From SB11 sp965222995 (GTDB lineage Bacteria; Bacteroidota; Bacteroidia; UBA8524): a stretch of 64,000 nt of DNA. The stretch is taken from contig OZ244977.1 of NCBI GenBank assembly GCA_965222995.1, positions 2,914,001 to 2,978,000 on the forward strand. The letters run 5' to 3'. The translations under genes and the position numbers were made by a program. Under the pieces are notes generated by a model. It made no database searches. It was given only the letters and a program-made list of their open reading frames with translations, and was not told where the DNA came from. This document shows, piece after piece, positions 9,326 through 19,541 of the stretch (position 1 is its first letter; each line of letters starts with the position of its first letter).

Positions 9326-11599
9326 CTATTTACTTTCTTCTCTATCTTGCGCTCCAACAACTGCAATGGTTACCATATTCACAATTTCGCGAATACTGCT
9401 ACCCAATTGTAGTATGTGTACAGGCTCTTTCATGCCCAGCAATACAGGACCTATAGCTTCCATACCTGCTGCTGCTTGTAGTAATTTATAAGCCGCATTT
9501 CCACTTTCAAGGTTAGGGAAAATAAGCGTGTTAACACCTTTATCTACCAGCTTGCTAAAGGGGAAATTCTCCTTCATCATATCATTGTTCAGGGCAATAT
9601 TGGCTTGTATATCTCCATCAACAATTATATCAGGGTGCTCATTATGCAATATATCTACTGCTTTTGCTACTTTTTTAGGGGTATCACCCTTAGCAGAGCC
9701 AAAGTTTGAGTAACTTACCATGGCTATACGTGGCTCTACATTGAAGCGTTTTATTTCTTCGGCTGCCAATAAAGTTATTTGCACCAGTTCTTCAGCTGTG
9801 GGATTAAGGTTTACAGTAGTATCAGCTAAAAATAAAGGTCCTTTTTTGGTACTGATAATATACATACCTGCAACGGTATTAATCCCCTCTTTCATGCCCA
9901 GTATTTGTAAGGCAGGTTTTACAGTACTGGCATAGTTTTTTGTTAAACCCGAAATTACAGCATCTGCTTCACCCAGCTCTACCATCATACTACCAAAGTA
10001 ATTACGGTCGCGCATCAGTTTACGTGCTTCGTAGGTATTTACTCCTTTGCGTTTACGTTTCTCAAAAAACAAAGCTCCGTATTCTTCCATTTTTGCTTTT
10101 TCTGCCATAGGCTCCATCATGGGGCAATAATCCAACTGAATGTTGTGCTCCTCCATCAAGTCTTGTATACGTTCACAATTCCCCAACAATATGGGTTTGG
10201 CAATCCCCTCATCTTGTATTATTTGTGCTGCACGCAATATTTTAATATTATCAGCTTCGGCAAATACTACACGTTTTGGGTCTTTACGTGCTTTTACCGT
10301 TAGGTAGTTCATTAGCTTGGTTTCTAAGCCCATACGGCTCTTCAATTCTGCTTCATAAGCTTCCCAATCGGTAATTTCTATTTTGGCTACACCGCTTTCC
10401 ATAGCAGCTTTGGCTACCGCAGGGGCTACTGTATATATCAAGCGGTCATCTATAGGCTTAGGTATAATATAATCTTTACCGAAGGCCAGGTTTTTATCTT
10501 TATAAGCGCGCATCACCTTATCGGGCACTTGTTCTTTTGCCAATTGTGCCAAAGCACGCACGGCTGCCAGTTTCATTTCTTCATTTATTTGTGTGGCATG
10601 TACGTCTAATGCCCCACGGAATATAAAGGGGAAACCCAGTACATTATTTACCTGATTGGGATAATCGCTACGCCCGGTAGCCATAATAATATCGTCGCGA
10701 GTTTCAATAGCAAGGTTATAGTCTATCTCCGGATTAGGGTTAGCCATTGCAAACACTATAGGATTAGGAGCCATGCTTTTCAACATTTCGGGAGTAAGCA
10801 CGTTTCCTTTACTTAACCCTATAAATACATCTGCGCTTTTTATAGCTTCTTCAAGGGTATTTACGTCTTTATCTGTAGCAAAAAAGGCTTTATTCTCATC
10901 CGTTTCATTACGGTCTTTACGTATAACCCCTTTACTATCCAGCATTACCAAATTTTCTTTTTTAATGCCCAGTGCCAAGAAAATACGTGCACACGAAATT
11001 GCCGATGCTCCTGCCCCATTTACTACCATTTTCAGTTCATCAATAGGTCTGCCTACCAATTCAACTGCATTTAGCAGTGCAGCACCGCTAATAATTGCAG
11101 TACCGTGTTGGTCGTCGTGCATTACAGGTATATTCAGCTTTTCTTTAAGCTGCTTTTCTATTTCAAATGCCTCAGGAGCCTTAATGTCTTCTAAATTTAC
11201 CCCACCAAAGGTTGGCTCCAATGCTTTTACAGTAGCCACAAACTCATCTACAGTTTCGCAGTTCAATTCAATATCAAATACATCTATATCTGCAAAAATT
11301 TTAAATAGCAGTCCTTTACCTTCCATAACAGGTTTAGAAGCCTCGGGTCCTAAATTGCCTAAACCTAAAACTGCTGTTCCGTTTGATATTACCGCCACCA
11401 GATTACCTTTAGCGGTATATTTATATACATCGGCAGGATTTTCTTTGATTTTAAGGCAAGGCTCTGCCACACCGGGCGAATAGGCAAGGCTTAAATCGCG
11501 CTGGGTTTCAGTAGGCTTAGTAGGTATAACTTCTATTTTTCCCGGCCGCCCCATTTCATGATACTTTAGGGCTTCCTGTTTATTTTTAGTTTCGCTCAT
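9326..11599 (-). CDS. maeB: NADP-dependent malic enzyme fused to phosphotransacetylase-like domain
   Basis: Multimodular malic enzyme, 757 residues. It oxidatively decarboxylates malate to pyruvate with NADP, supplying NADPH and linking the TCA cycle to pyruvate and acetyl-CoA. The malic domain occupies about 15-155 (SLAYSPGVAEPCL, VMHDDQHGTA) and the NAD(P)-binding domain about 160-410 (VNGAGASAISCARIF). A phosphate acetyltransferase-like domain follows from about 425 to the end (KDPKRVVFAEADN, GTAKP-type turns, LFLADTTVN). In family members the PTA part is regulatory and lacks full transferase activity. Monocistronic, with a promoter-like TATTTTTG about 40 bases upstream. Confidence 0.95.
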   Translation of the reverse strand: MSETKNKQEALKYHEMGRPGKIEVIPTKPTETQRDLSLAYSPGVAEPCLKIKENPADVYKYTAKGNLVAVISNGTAVLGLGNLGPEASKPVMEGKGLLFKIFADIDVFDIELNCETVDEFVATVKALEPTFGGVNLEDIKAPEAFEIEKQLKEKLNIPVMHDDQHGTAIISGAALLNAVELVGRPIDELKMVVNGAGASAISCARIFLALGIKKENLVMLDSKGVIRKDRNETDENKAFFATDKDVNTLEEAIKSADVFIGLSKGNVLTPEMLKSMAPNPIVFAMANPNPEIDYNLAIETRDDIIMATGRSDYPNQVNNVLGFPFIFRGALDVHATQINEEMKLAAVRALAQLAKEQVPDKVMRAYKDKNLAFGKDYIIPKPIDDRLIYTVAPAVAKAAMESGVAKIEITDWEAYEAELKSRMGLETKLMNYLTVKARKDPKRVVFAEADNIKILRAAQIIQDEGIAKPILLGNCERIQDLMEEHNIQLDYCPMMEPMAEKAKMEEYGALFFEKRKRKGVNTYEARKLMRDRNYFGSMMVELGEADAVISGLTKNYASTVKPALQILGMKEGINTVAGMYIISTKKGPLFLADTTVNLNPTAEELVQITLLAAEEIKRFNVEPRIAMVSYSNFGSAKGDTPKKVAKAVDILHNEHPDIIVDGDIQANIALNNDMMKENFPFSKLVDKGVNTLIFPNLESGNAAYKLLQAAAGMEAIGPVLLGMKEPVHILQLGSSIREIVNMVTIAVVGAQDREESK

Positions 11600-11639
11600 C
11601 TTCAGTTTTAAAGGAGTGTATTCCTTATAGTATAACGCA

Positions 11640-11647
11640 CAAAAATA
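11640..11647 (-). promoter_or_regulatory. Putative -7 element for maeB
   Basis: On the minus strand this reads TATTTTTG, a full match to TAnnTTTG, about 40 bases before the maeB ATG. The spacing allows a short leader of about 30 nucleotides. Confidence 0.42.
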
Positions 11648-11744
11648 GAAATGTTTTTAGCATTGCTTCTATTAATAAGCATTGTGTTTATCAAAAAATA
11701 ATCATAAGTTTTTTCTTTATTTTCGCAAACCGTTGGTAGTTTAA

Positions 11745-13826
11745 ATGATTAAGAGTGTAACCTACTTTGTTTTTGTCATAATACTTTCTGCATTTATACT
11801 AGCAGGTTGCCAAAGTGGGTCTGATACTGAGGGGTTAGAGTTAAGAATGAAAATAGACTCTGCTATTGCATTTATACAGCCCCAAACCGATACAGGTTAC
11901 CGCACCCAATATAGCCAATACAAGAAAAGTATAGACAGTCTTGAAATTATTGCCAAAGAAGCGAACTACAGTAATGCTTTGGGTAGGATTTATTTTATGG
12001 TAGGCTCTATGAACCGATGGCTAAACAAGTATGATACTGCTTTGGTATGGCTTGAAAAATCGTATAGACAACTAAAGGGAACTAATACTCTTGAAGAAAT
12101 ATATGTATTGCTTGAAATAGGTGATGTGTATTTTAATTTGGGAAGAAAAAAACTATCGAATGATTATTATTACCAAGCACTTTCAATTAGTGAAAGGATA
12201 TACACTTCTGACGCTACTGCCCAAACCTTTTTGAGGTTGGCTGTGGTATACTATCAGCAAAGCAGTTATCGTGAGGCACTTAAGATGTATTACAAAACAC
12301 TAAACTATGCCCGGAAGACTAAATATGAAGGCGACCACAAAACTATTGAGATGCGTATGTTTAATAATATTGGGGTTTGCTATTCCAATTTAGGCATATA
12401 CGACTCTGCACTATTATATTATGATTCTGCACTAAGGGAGGCTCAAAGACTTGATGAAACCCCTCTTACTATTGCAAAAGGAGTATTTAACGGTAATAAA
12501 GGAAGAATTTTTCAATTACAGGGGGATTTTATTAATGCTACCCGATTATTAAATCTTAATGTAGCAATAAATGCGACACCAAACGGAGATAAAAAAGATG
12601 CTATTACATCACTAACGTATTTAGCAGAAATTTATTTAGAGCTTGACAGTAATGAAAAGTTTACTACTGTTTCTAATAAGGCTATAGACTATACTTTTAC
12701 TTTTGAAAGTAATCAAGTAAAAAAATGGAGGGCAAGAGTTTTTGGTTTGAAAGCACAGTTTTATGCCAAAAACAATAAGGCTGACTTAGCTTACTTTTAT
12801 CGCACACGCCAATTTGAGATACAAGATAGTTTAACACGCAACGAAGAAAAGGAGCACCTGCAAGATATTATTTTGTACCGACAGCTTAAGAATAGCGAGC
12901 AACAGTTGCAAGTATTGCAAGAGAGTAGCAAAAGCCAACAAACCCGTATTTATATATATTTAACTATAGTGGTTTTAGTTGTGGCATTGCTAATAATTGC
13001 CATAATAAGCTTAAACAGTTATAGGAAAAATTTAGCCCGCCAAAAGGAATTGAACCAACAAATTAGTGAACAAAACCTGCAGATTGTTTTAAGCAAAAAA
13101 GAGCTTGAGCAGGCTATTGAAGAGCTAACCCATTTAAATGCTGAAAAAAATAAGCTTTTAGGGATGGTAGCTCATGATTTGCGTGGCCCTATTTACAATA
13201 TTACCGGAGTTGTACAATTACTTGAGAGTTCTGAGCAATATAGCAGGTTTGATGATGGTGCATTGCAACTGGTAGATTTAATAAAAAAATCGTGCGACAA
13301 TGCTCTATCGGTAATTAACGATTTACTTGATGCTGCCAAACTTGAAAATGGCGGGTTGAGAGGGGAAATGAAGGCTGAAAACCTGAATGAGGTAATTAAA
13401 GATGCTATAAGGCTATATCAAAACCGCGCCGGCCAAAAACAAATTCAAATAGAGTTTAGTAAACCCGAGAGCAATGTTGAAATTTTTATAAGTAAAGAAA
13501 AAATAAATAGAGCAATTGGCAACTTACTTTCAAACGCTATAAAGTTTAGTAAGCCCAAAAGCACGGTAAATGTTTTACTTACTAAAACTGAAAATAATAT
13601 TATTATCACTGTAAGTGATAGTGGAATTGGAATTCCACAAGCTGATAGAGAGTTTATTTTTGATAAATTTACAAAAGCCAAACGCCCCGGAACGGATGGT
13701 GAAAAGCCTGTAGGTTTAGGAATGTCTATTGTGAAACAAATTGTTGAAGCCCACAATGGACGTATTTGGTTTGAAAGCGAGGTTGGAAAAGGAACTACTT
13801 TTTATATTGAGTTGCCACTTAATTAG
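11745..13826 (+). CDS. TPR-containing sensor histidine kinase
   Basis: Membrane sensor kinase, 693 residues. The N-terminus carries a lipoprotein-like signal (AFILAGCQSG). Several tetratricopeptide repeats then cover about residues 40-375 (for example YREALKMYYKTLNYA, YDSALLYYDSALREA). One transmembrane helix sits at about 400-424, then a coiled coil, HisKA with the phospho-acceptor His477 in VAHDLRGP, and a HATPase domain (GNLLSNAIKFSK, DSGIGIP, GLGMSIVKQIV). TPR-type kinases of this plan are frequent in Bacteroidota, and the TPR region is probably periplasmic. No response regulator gene is adjacent, so the partner is unknown (orphan kinase). Confidence 0.93.
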   Translation: MIKSVTYFVFVIILSAFILAGCQSGSDTEGLELRMKIDSAIAFIQPQTDTGYRTQYSQYKKSIDSLEIIAKEANYSNALGRIYFMVGSMNRWLNKYDTALVWLEKSYRQLKGTNTLEEIYVLLEIGDVYFNLGRKKLSNDYYYQALSISERIYTSDATAQTFLRLAVVYYQQSSYREALKMYYKTLNYARKTKYEGDHKTIEMRMFNNIGVCYSNLGIYDSALLYYDSALREAQRLDETPLTIAKGVFNGNKGRIFQLQGDFINATRLLNLNVAINATPNGDKKDAITSLTYLAEIYLELDSNEKFTTVSNKAIDYTFTFESNQVKKWRARVFGLKAQFYAKNNKADLAYFYRTRQFEIQDSLTRNEEKEHLQDIILYRQLKNSEQQLQVLQESSKSQQTRIYIYLTIVVLVVALLIIAIISLNSYRKNLARQKELNQQISEQNLQIVLSKKELEQAIEELTHLNAEKNKLLGMVAHDLRGPIYNITGVVQLLESSEQYSRFDDGALQLVDLIKKSCDNALSVINDLLDAAKLENGGLRGEMKAENLNEVIKDAIRLYQNRAGQKQIQIEFSKPESNVEIFISKEKINRAIGNLLSNAIKFSKPKSTVNVLLTKTENNIIITVSDSGIGIPQADREFIFDKFTKAKRPGTDGEKPVGLGMSIVKQIVEAHNGRIWFESEVGKGTTFYIELPLN

Positions 13827-13891
13827 TTACAGGTTATTAGTTATTAAGTTATTTGCTTTTTTAGGAGTACTGTTTTTTTGAGATAGAGCAA

Positions 13892-13922
13892 AAAAAGCCC
13901 AATGCAATGCATTGGGCTTTTT
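13892..13922. terminator. Bidirectional intrinsic terminator
   Basis: Near-perfect hairpin with arms AAAAAGCCCAAT and ATTGGGCTTTTT. It serves the convergent histidine kinase and M49 peptidase genes, with A and T tracts on either side. Confidence 0.9.
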
Positions 13923-13950
13923 ATATAGATTAGATTATACTAACCAATAG

Positions 13951-16032
13951 TTAGTTTTTAACCGGCAAGTAGCCGTAGTTTTTACCATACTCTAGCATTT
14001 GCTCTTTAAAGTCGTTTGGATACTCTATTTTAACATCAGTAATTTTACCGTCTTTCATAACGGGTACTAATTTAGGCTGAATGAAACCGCTATAAGGTGC
14101 CACATTAAGTTTCTCAAAACGTTCTTTTACTTCTGCTAGCAAGTCTTGGTCTACCTTAACACCGTATGTTTCTACCAGAGACTCTCCAGATTTGTAGTCT
14201 CCTTGCGATACTATACGTTGAATTTCTTTAAGTAGTTCACCAAAAAGCATTCTTAGTTTATCGTAATCGTTAATTTTTACGTAGGTTTTACCATCTTTCT
14301 TTACGTATTCTATTACGTTATCTGCTTTGCCTTTCTCGTAAGCCCATTTAGCTACCAGTTGGCGGTTACGCATGTGTGCTTCTTCTAAATTCTCACCCAA
14401 TTGTAAGCGTGTCAGTTGGCGAATTAACCCATTCATAATATATCCGTCATACTCAGCTTTACCTACTTCCAGGCTAGGCATAACACCCATATCTACCAGT
14501 TTTTTGTCGTACACATAGTATAATGCAACAAGGTCGGCACGGGCTTCTTCCAGTGTACTGGCATATTGTTTTAAGGTAACACTTGGCACTTCTACATCTT
14601 TTTCGCGCAAGCCTGAAGCATGCCCTATAACCTCGTGCATATCTGTATGTAATTCGCCTGAGATTACTCCGTATTTTTTAATACGCTCAACTATCTCATC
14701 GTTATAAGCAAACTCTTTTAGTACCGGACTTTTTGCTGATGCTAAGTTGTATGAGTTTACTATATTACCTAATGATACTGATTTTGAACCATGCTCTTCC
14801 CTAACCCAACGGTTGTTTGGCAGGTTTATACCTATTGGTGTTGTAGGTGCCGCGTCTCCACTTTCTACTACAACGGTAATTACTTTTGCAGTAATACCTT
14901 TTACCTCTTTTTTCTTATGCTCATCTGCTATGGGCGAGTTATCCTCAAACCACTGCGCTTCTTTTGAGATAGCTTCAATTCGCTTACTCGCTTCCATATC
15001 TTTTATAGATAATACACTCTCAAAAGAGCCTTTTTTGCCAATAGCATCAAGGTATACTTCTATAAAACCGTTTACTACGTCAATTCGACTTTTGGTATCG
15101 TTAATCCAAGCAATATTGTATTCATCCCAATCGTGCACATCGCCTGTTTTATAGTATTTAATCAGTTTTTCAAGTGCATCTTTTTGCTGGTCGTTTTCTG
15201 CAACAGTTACAGCTTTTTCTAGCCAGTACACTATTTTTTCTATAGCCTGGGTGTACATGCCGCCCAGTTTCCACGTTTTTTCTTTTATAACATCGTTTTC
15301 TTTTATCACCTTGGTGTTCAATCCCCACTCAGGCTCTTTTCCGTTATCTGTTTTAAACTTAGCATAGTATTTTTCAACATCAGCTTGTGTTACACCTTTG
15401 CCATAGAAATTATTGGCAGACTCTGCTACATTATCTATACCACTGGCCTGGTTTACTATTTTAACATCCAAATCAGCGTCGAAAATTACATTGCCTAAAA
15501 TACTCATTAAATTACCCTCTCCTTCTTTAGGGTATGGTAAATCAGCATCATTACACCCTATTACTAGACCAGAAAAATACTCGCGGCTACACTCCGGTAT
15601 AAATTTAATATTGCTGTAGTGGTGGTGTATTCCGTTACTAAACCATACACGCTTTGCGTAAGTATCAAACTTTTTCCAGCCTTCATTATCTTTATCACCG
15701 TCGTAGCTTGCGTAAATAGCTTCTATGGTTTTACGTATGGCTAGGTTATGCTTATATTTTTGGTCGTATATAATGTCACGCCCGCACAATGCAGCTTCGT
15801 ATAGGTAATATGCCAATTCTTTCTGCTGTGCACTAAGTTCCTCAAAACCGGGTACTTGGTAGCGTAGTACCTGCAAATCGGCAAATTTCTCGTTAATTAC
15901 CTCAAAGCCCGCTTCGTCATTTCCGGAGTTTGTACTGTCTTTACCATCATTATCATGGCCATTGGTATTTTTACAAGCACTAGCCAGTAGCGAAAGTGAT
16001 AAACTCATTACAAATAGATGTTTTATTTTCAT
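13951..16032 (-). CDS. Peptidase family M49 (dipeptidyl-peptidase III-like) lipoprotein
   Basis: Zinc peptidase, 693 residues. An N-terminal signal ends in the lipobox LLASAC, indicating an envelope-anchored protein. The motif HEVIGH at about residues 466-471 is the HEXXGH signature peculiar to M49, where an extra residue separates the two zinc-binding His. EEARAD at about 495-500 supplies the third ligand, with the usual spacing. M49 enzymes release dipeptides from the N-terminus of short peptides, so a peptide-scavenging role is likely. Classical DPP III is cytosolic in eukaryotes; export as a lipoprotein is a difference. It shares a terminator with the upstream convergent kinase. Confidence 0.88.
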   Translation of the reverse strand: MKIKHLFVMSLSLSLLASACKNTNGHDNDGKDSTNSGNDEAGFEVINEKFADLQVLRYQVPGFEELSAQQKELAYYLYEAALCGRDIIYDQKYKHNLAIRKTIEAIYASYDGDKDNEGWKKFDTYAKRVWFSNGIHHHYSNIKFIPECSREYFSGLVIGCNDADLPYPKEGEGNLMSILGNVIFDADLDVKIVNQASGIDNVAESANNFYGKGVTQADVEKYYAKFKTDNGKEPEWGLNTKVIKENDVIKEKTWKLGGMYTQAIEKIVYWLEKAVTVAENDQQKDALEKLIKYYKTGDVHDWDEYNIAWINDTKSRIDVVNGFIEVYLDAIGKKGSFESVLSIKDMEASKRIEAISKEAQWFEDNSPIADEHKKKEVKGITAKVITVVVESGDAAPTTPIGINLPNNRWVREEHGSKSVSLGNIVNSYNLASAKSPVLKEFAYNDEIVERIKKYGVISGELHTDMHEVIGHASGLREKDVEVPSVTLKQYASTLEEARADLVALYYVYDKKLVDMGVMPSLEVGKAEYDGYIMNGLIRQLTRLQLGENLEEAHMRNRQLVAKWAYEKGKADNVIEYVKKDGKTYVKINDYDKLRMLFGELLKEIQRIVSQGDYKSGESLVETYGVKVDQDLLAEVKERFEKLNVAPYSGFIQPKLVPVMKDGKITDVKIEYPNDFKEQMLEYGKNYGYLPVKN

Positions 16033-16150
16033 GTGAGTAGATTAATTTTTTTGTAGAATTTCCAAAGTTCTAAAAAACTTTGGTATAGGCAAACTTTAGC
16101 ATGAATTGAACTACTGAATTAGGCTAAGTGTTTATTTCACAAGACTAAGC

Positions 16151-16780
16151 TTATTTCCAAAATTGCCACCACTTTTTTTGCTTGGGTCTCATTTTTTCAG
16201 GTATGTGCTGATAATTTTGCCTTTGAGGTATATGAAACTGTCTGTTATCCTCATAATCATACTTTGGAAAGTCTTCTTCACTCAAAGGTTTAAGAACAAT
16301 TTCTTTGTTTTCAATCCAGCTTATTACTTTCTGAATTTCAGTAGTTATTTTAGGATAGTAATTTTTTACCATTGCTCCCGTATCTTCTTCATTTTGAAGT
16401 GGGGCTACAGCATCGAGACCATAGGGAAATGCTAAGTCGTTAAAAAAATCATACCCTTCACAATACAAATCATAAAATTGAGCAATGTTTTGGCGTGAGT
16501 TGGGTGAATAAATTAATGTATCATTTAAAAGCTTAAGTATCCTATACTTCTCATAATCTGCTTCGTCTATCAATGTTCTAAGCAGTTTCGATAAATCATA
16601 TTTAGCCCCGGATAGCTGATACCTAAACGAAATAAGTTCTAAAAAAATATCATCAGCCAGTTCGTTTTCCAATACATCAGCATGGCTATAAACCCATTGT
16701 TCAAACTCTGATATACTTATTTCGCTATTAAGTAATGAGTATATTTTTTCTTCAAAGATTTTTGGAATCGTAATTTCCAT
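16151..16780 (-). CDS. Uncharacterised acidic protein, possibly immunity-like
   Basis: Not firmly recognised; 209 residues, cytosolic, no signal or membrane helix. It is mainly helical and acidic, with phrases EFEQWVYSHADVLENEL and DIFLELISFRYQ. It ends in a basic, Trp-rich tail (KKWWQFWK). Small helical proteins of this look occur among immunity proteins of polymorphic toxins, but no toxin gene is adjacent, so this is only a suggestion. Codon use resembles the neighbours. It lies about 120 bases from the M49 peptidase gene on the same strand and is probably transcribed separately or just upstream of it. Confidence 0.7.
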   Translation of the reverse strand: MEITIPKIFEEKIYSLLNSEISISEFEQWVYSHADVLENELADDIFLELISFRYQLSGAKYDLSKLLRTLIDEADYEKYRILKLLNDTLIYSPNSRQNIAQFYDLYCEGYDFFNDLAFPYGLDAVAPLQNEEDTGAMVKNYYPKITTEIQKVISWIENKEIVLKPLSEEDFPKYDYEDNRQFHIPQRQNYQHIPEKMRPKQKKWWQFWK

Positions 16781-16959
16781 CTTAGCTAAAATCTTAAAAA
16801 ATTTTTACACGGTAAGCTTTAATAACAAATTTAATTTTTATCTTATGAGTAGAATTGGGTGCCTACAAGCTTAAGAATAAAATAATTATTCTTATTTTAA
16901 AATAATGTGCTCGATACTACAAAATATATACACTATTATTGAAGCCTTAACCTACTACC

Positions 16960-17454
16960 ATGATTCAGAGGATACAGACGGTTTATTTGATTCTGATTGC
17001 CTTGATAGCCGGATTGTTAATTTTTAACAATCCATCTTTTATTGAGGTACAGGGGTTTGATAAGTGGACAAATAGCGAAAAGGGAATTATTAGTGTTACG
17101 TTTAATGAGGCTACATGGTCTGTAAACGGCTCTATGATTGAAACCGATGATTTAAGCTTAATTACCTACACTTTAGGTATTATTAGTGCCTTAGCGTTTA
17201 TAGCAATTTTTTTATTTAGAAACCGTAAGCTGCAAATGATGCTTACTGCCTTTAACTATATTTTTATTTTAATCTTATACATTCTGATGATTTACTACGG
17301 TATGCATTACAGTAGCCAAATAAGTCAGGATAAGGACCTGGGTATAGCTATAGGGCTGTTTTTCCCTTTGTTTTTACCCATATTTACTTTTATGGCGTTG
17401 CGCCGCATAAATTATGATGAAATGTTGGTTCGCAGTACCGACAGATTGCGCTAA
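16960..17454 (+). CDS. DUF4293 family membrane protein
   Basis: Small inner-membrane protein of unknown function, 164 residues, matching the Bacteroidota-specific DUF4293 family. The N-terminus MIQRIQTVYLILIALIAG is typical of that family. Four transmembrane helices can be seen (about 7-25, 66-87, 93-113, 125-144) with one short external loop between helices 1 and 2. The stop codon overlaps the convergent M16 peptidase gene by four bases. No function can be assigned from the sequence. Confidence 0.85.
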   Translation: MIQRIQTVYLILIALIAGLLIFNNPSFIEVQGFDKWTNSEKGIISVTFNEATWSVNGSMIETDDLSLITYTLGIISALAFIAIFLFRNRKLQMMLTAFNYIFILILYILMIYYGMHYSSQISQDKDLGIAIGLFFPLFLPIFTFMALRRINYDEMLVRSTDRLR

Positions 17455-18677
17455 TTTGCACTTTTATAAATTAGCCTGCTCATTTTAGTTTCGTCAAAAA
17501 TTTCGTTTGCTACTTCTTGTACTTGTTTTGGGGTAACAGAGTATATTTTTTCAATAACTTCAGGCAAAGTATCTACTTTTTCGTGATATAACAGGCTTTT
17601 GCCTAAAGCCAGCATTAAGCTTACTTTGCTTTCCTCAGCCAATAGCATTTGCCCTGCCATTTGTTTTTTGTAGCGGTTCAAGACACCCTCACTAAGTGGT
17701 TTAGCTTGAATTTTTTTAAGCTCTTTTTGCACCAAACTAAGGGTCTTGTTCAGGTATTTAGGGTCTGTACCAAAATAGATGTTAAAATACCCACCGTCTT
17801 CATAAGCGGTGTAGCTGCTATCTATTTGGTAGGCAAAACCGTATTTTTCTCTCACAGCCAAGTTTAAGCGTGAGTTTAAGCCGGGGCCGCCTAAAAGATT
17901 GTTTAGCAAAGCAAGTGCAGGCTTCTTTTGGCTATGTGTACTGTATGCCAGGCTACCCATTACACAATAGCACTGAGCATTATCGGTTTCTTTTTCAGTA
18001 GTAAATGTTTCAATTTCTGAAAAGGCTTTGCGCTTTTGTGCTTTAATGCCGTTGGTGGGTTGTGGCATGTACTTTTCGCAAAGCTTCACCACCTTATCAA
18101 AAGGGGTAGCCCCAACATAAGAAAATACTATGTTTTGCGGGCGGTAATATCCTTTTATAAAATTTTGTGTTTGTTTTTGTGTAAGGTTTTCTACTGTTTC
18201 GTGCGTACCTAAAATATTGTAGCCCAAAGGGTGATTTTTAAAAAGCAGTTCCTGAAACTCATCATGTATACTGTCTTCAGGGCTATCGGCATACATATCA
18301 ATCTCTTCAAGTATTACATTTTTTTCTTTAGCCATTTCCTTCTCAGGAAAAATAGAATTGAAAGCAGTATCGGTAAGTAAATCTATAGCTCTACCCAAAT
18401 AACCACTGGTAAAAGAGGCGTAAATGCAGGTATTTTCTTTGGTGGTATAGGCATTCATCTCGCCACCTACTTCTTCCAGTCGATTTATAATTTGTATGGC
18501 TTTTCGCTTCTGTGTACCTTTAAACAACATGTGCTCTATAAAATGAGCCATCCCCATTATTTCTTTATCCTCATCTCGTGTACCCGCATTAATTACAATA
18601 CCGAAATGAGAAACCTCTGAAATATGTTGCTGGTATATAAGGCGTAAGCCGTTGCTAAACTCTTTTATTTGATGCAC
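17451..18677 (-). CDS. M16 family zinc peptidase (insulinase/processing-peptidase type)
   Basis: Single-unit M16 peptidase, 408 residues. It has the inverted zinc motif HFIEH (45-49) and the third ligand Glu125 exactly 76 residues later, in VILEEID. GGEMNAYTTKE (71-81) is also typical. The C-terminal half (GGPGLNSRLNLAVREKYG) is the second pseudosymmetric domain. No signal peptide, so probably cytosolic. Related proteins in many bacteria are called processing-protease homologues; the substrate is unknown. Translation must begin at GTG (18677), because an in-frame TAA lies directly before it and the next Met is inside the active-site region. Confidence 0.92.
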   Translation of the reverse strand: MHQIKEFSNGLRLIYQQHISEVSHFGIVINAGTRDEDKEIMGMAHFIEHMLFKGTQKRKAIQIINRLEEVGGEMNAYTTKENTCIYASFTSGYLGRAIDLLTDTAFNSIFPEKEMAKEKNVILEEIDMYADSPEDSIHDEFQELLFKNHPLGYNILGTHETVENLTQKQTQNFIKGYYRPQNIVFSYVGATPFDKVVKLCEKYMPQPTNGIKAQKRKAFSEIETFTTEKETDNAQCYCVMGSLAYSTHSQKKPALALLNNLLGGPGLNSRLNLAVREKYGFAYQIDSSYTAYEDGGYFNIYFGTDPKYLNKTLSLVQKELKKIQAKPLSEGVLNRYKKQMAGQMLLAEESKVSLMLALGKSLLYHEKVDTLPEVIEKIYSVTPKQVQEVANEIFDETKMSRLIYKSAN

Positions 18678-18828
18678 TTATGAGAATTTATGATTTAAGA
18701 TTTGATGATATATAGATTTCATCATCAAAGGGTGCAAAACTAGTGCTATAAATTGGAAATGGTAAATTGAGAATTGAAAATTAGTTACTTATACTCTTAA
18801 ACATCTATATTACCTTTAATAAATATAT

Positions 18829-19539
18829 ATGAAAAAGTCGGTAGCACTATTATTTTTAAGCTTAAGCATAAACTTTATACATGCCCAAAACGCAAAGTTT
18901 TATGCTGATACTGTTTTGCTAAGAAGCTATGTAGGCAGCCAGAAAGAGTTTGACAGGGCTATGGAAATGCGATGGCTTATTAAAGGGCAACCCCTTTTAT
19001 TTGGAAGTGACACTGTTGAAGTTATACCTGATAAAACTAAGCTTGACACTATTTTTTACAAATGGAATGCTAAAAGAGATTGGGACACCATAATTTGCAA
19101 TATAGCTGAGCCACACACCTATAATTTTACTTTTAATACCTGTTGCGGAGGTTTTGATGTTCAACGCAACAAAAAAAGAATACCTATGAAAGTTGAGGTA
19201 GCGATTAAAGGGGTATCAAACAAAATGTATTTGGCTAGGCTTGGGGAAACAGGCAAAGTAATAAACGGCAGTGGTAAGCAAATCATAACCCCTTTATGCA
19301 GAAGTGCAATGAAACCTAATATTTTTTGGGTAATGCTGCAACAGGTTAAAGTTTGTACCGATACAGGCAACTGTGAGAAAAACGAAGAATTTTGTATACA
19401 GAAAGAAAACGGAGAGCGAGATTATAGCTTTAGCTATACAGTGCAAAAAACTATAACTAAGTTTTTGTATATGCCTTTAACCGATAAACCTTTGCGAGTC
19501 TCTTACAAGCCTGAAAGGAATAAATTGAAGATTAAGTAA
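18829..19539 (+). CDS. Secreted protein of unknown function
   Basis: Not recognised; 236 residues. A Sec signal peptide ends near FIHAQ (residues 1-20), so the product is exported. The mature part is beta-rich with several Cys (CC pair in FNTCCGG, CRSAMK, VCTDTGNCEK, FCIQK), suggesting disulfides in the periplasm. Monocistronic, converging on the lipoprotein gene at 19542 with only two bases between the stops. No domain, repeat or sorting signal was identified. Confidence 0.75.
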   Translation: MKKSVALLFLSLSINFIHAQNAKFYADTVLLRSYVGSQKEFDRAMEMRWLIKGQPLLFGSDTVEVIPDKTKLDTIFYKWNAKRDWDTIICNIAEPHTYNFTFNTCCGGFDVQRNKKRIPMKVEVAIKGVSNKMYLARLGETGKVINGSGKQIITPLCRSAMKPNIFWVMLQQVKVCTDTGNCEKNEEFCIQKENGERDYSFSYTVQKTITKFLYMPLTDKPLRVSYKPERNKLKIK

Positions 19540-19541
19540 GG

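Noticed and set aside
10773..11483. Plus-strand open frame of 236 residues opposite maeB
   Set aside because: It lies fully antisense to the conserved malic domain, its product is a low-complexity Ser/Leu-rich string and it has no family resemblance; it is a codon shadow.
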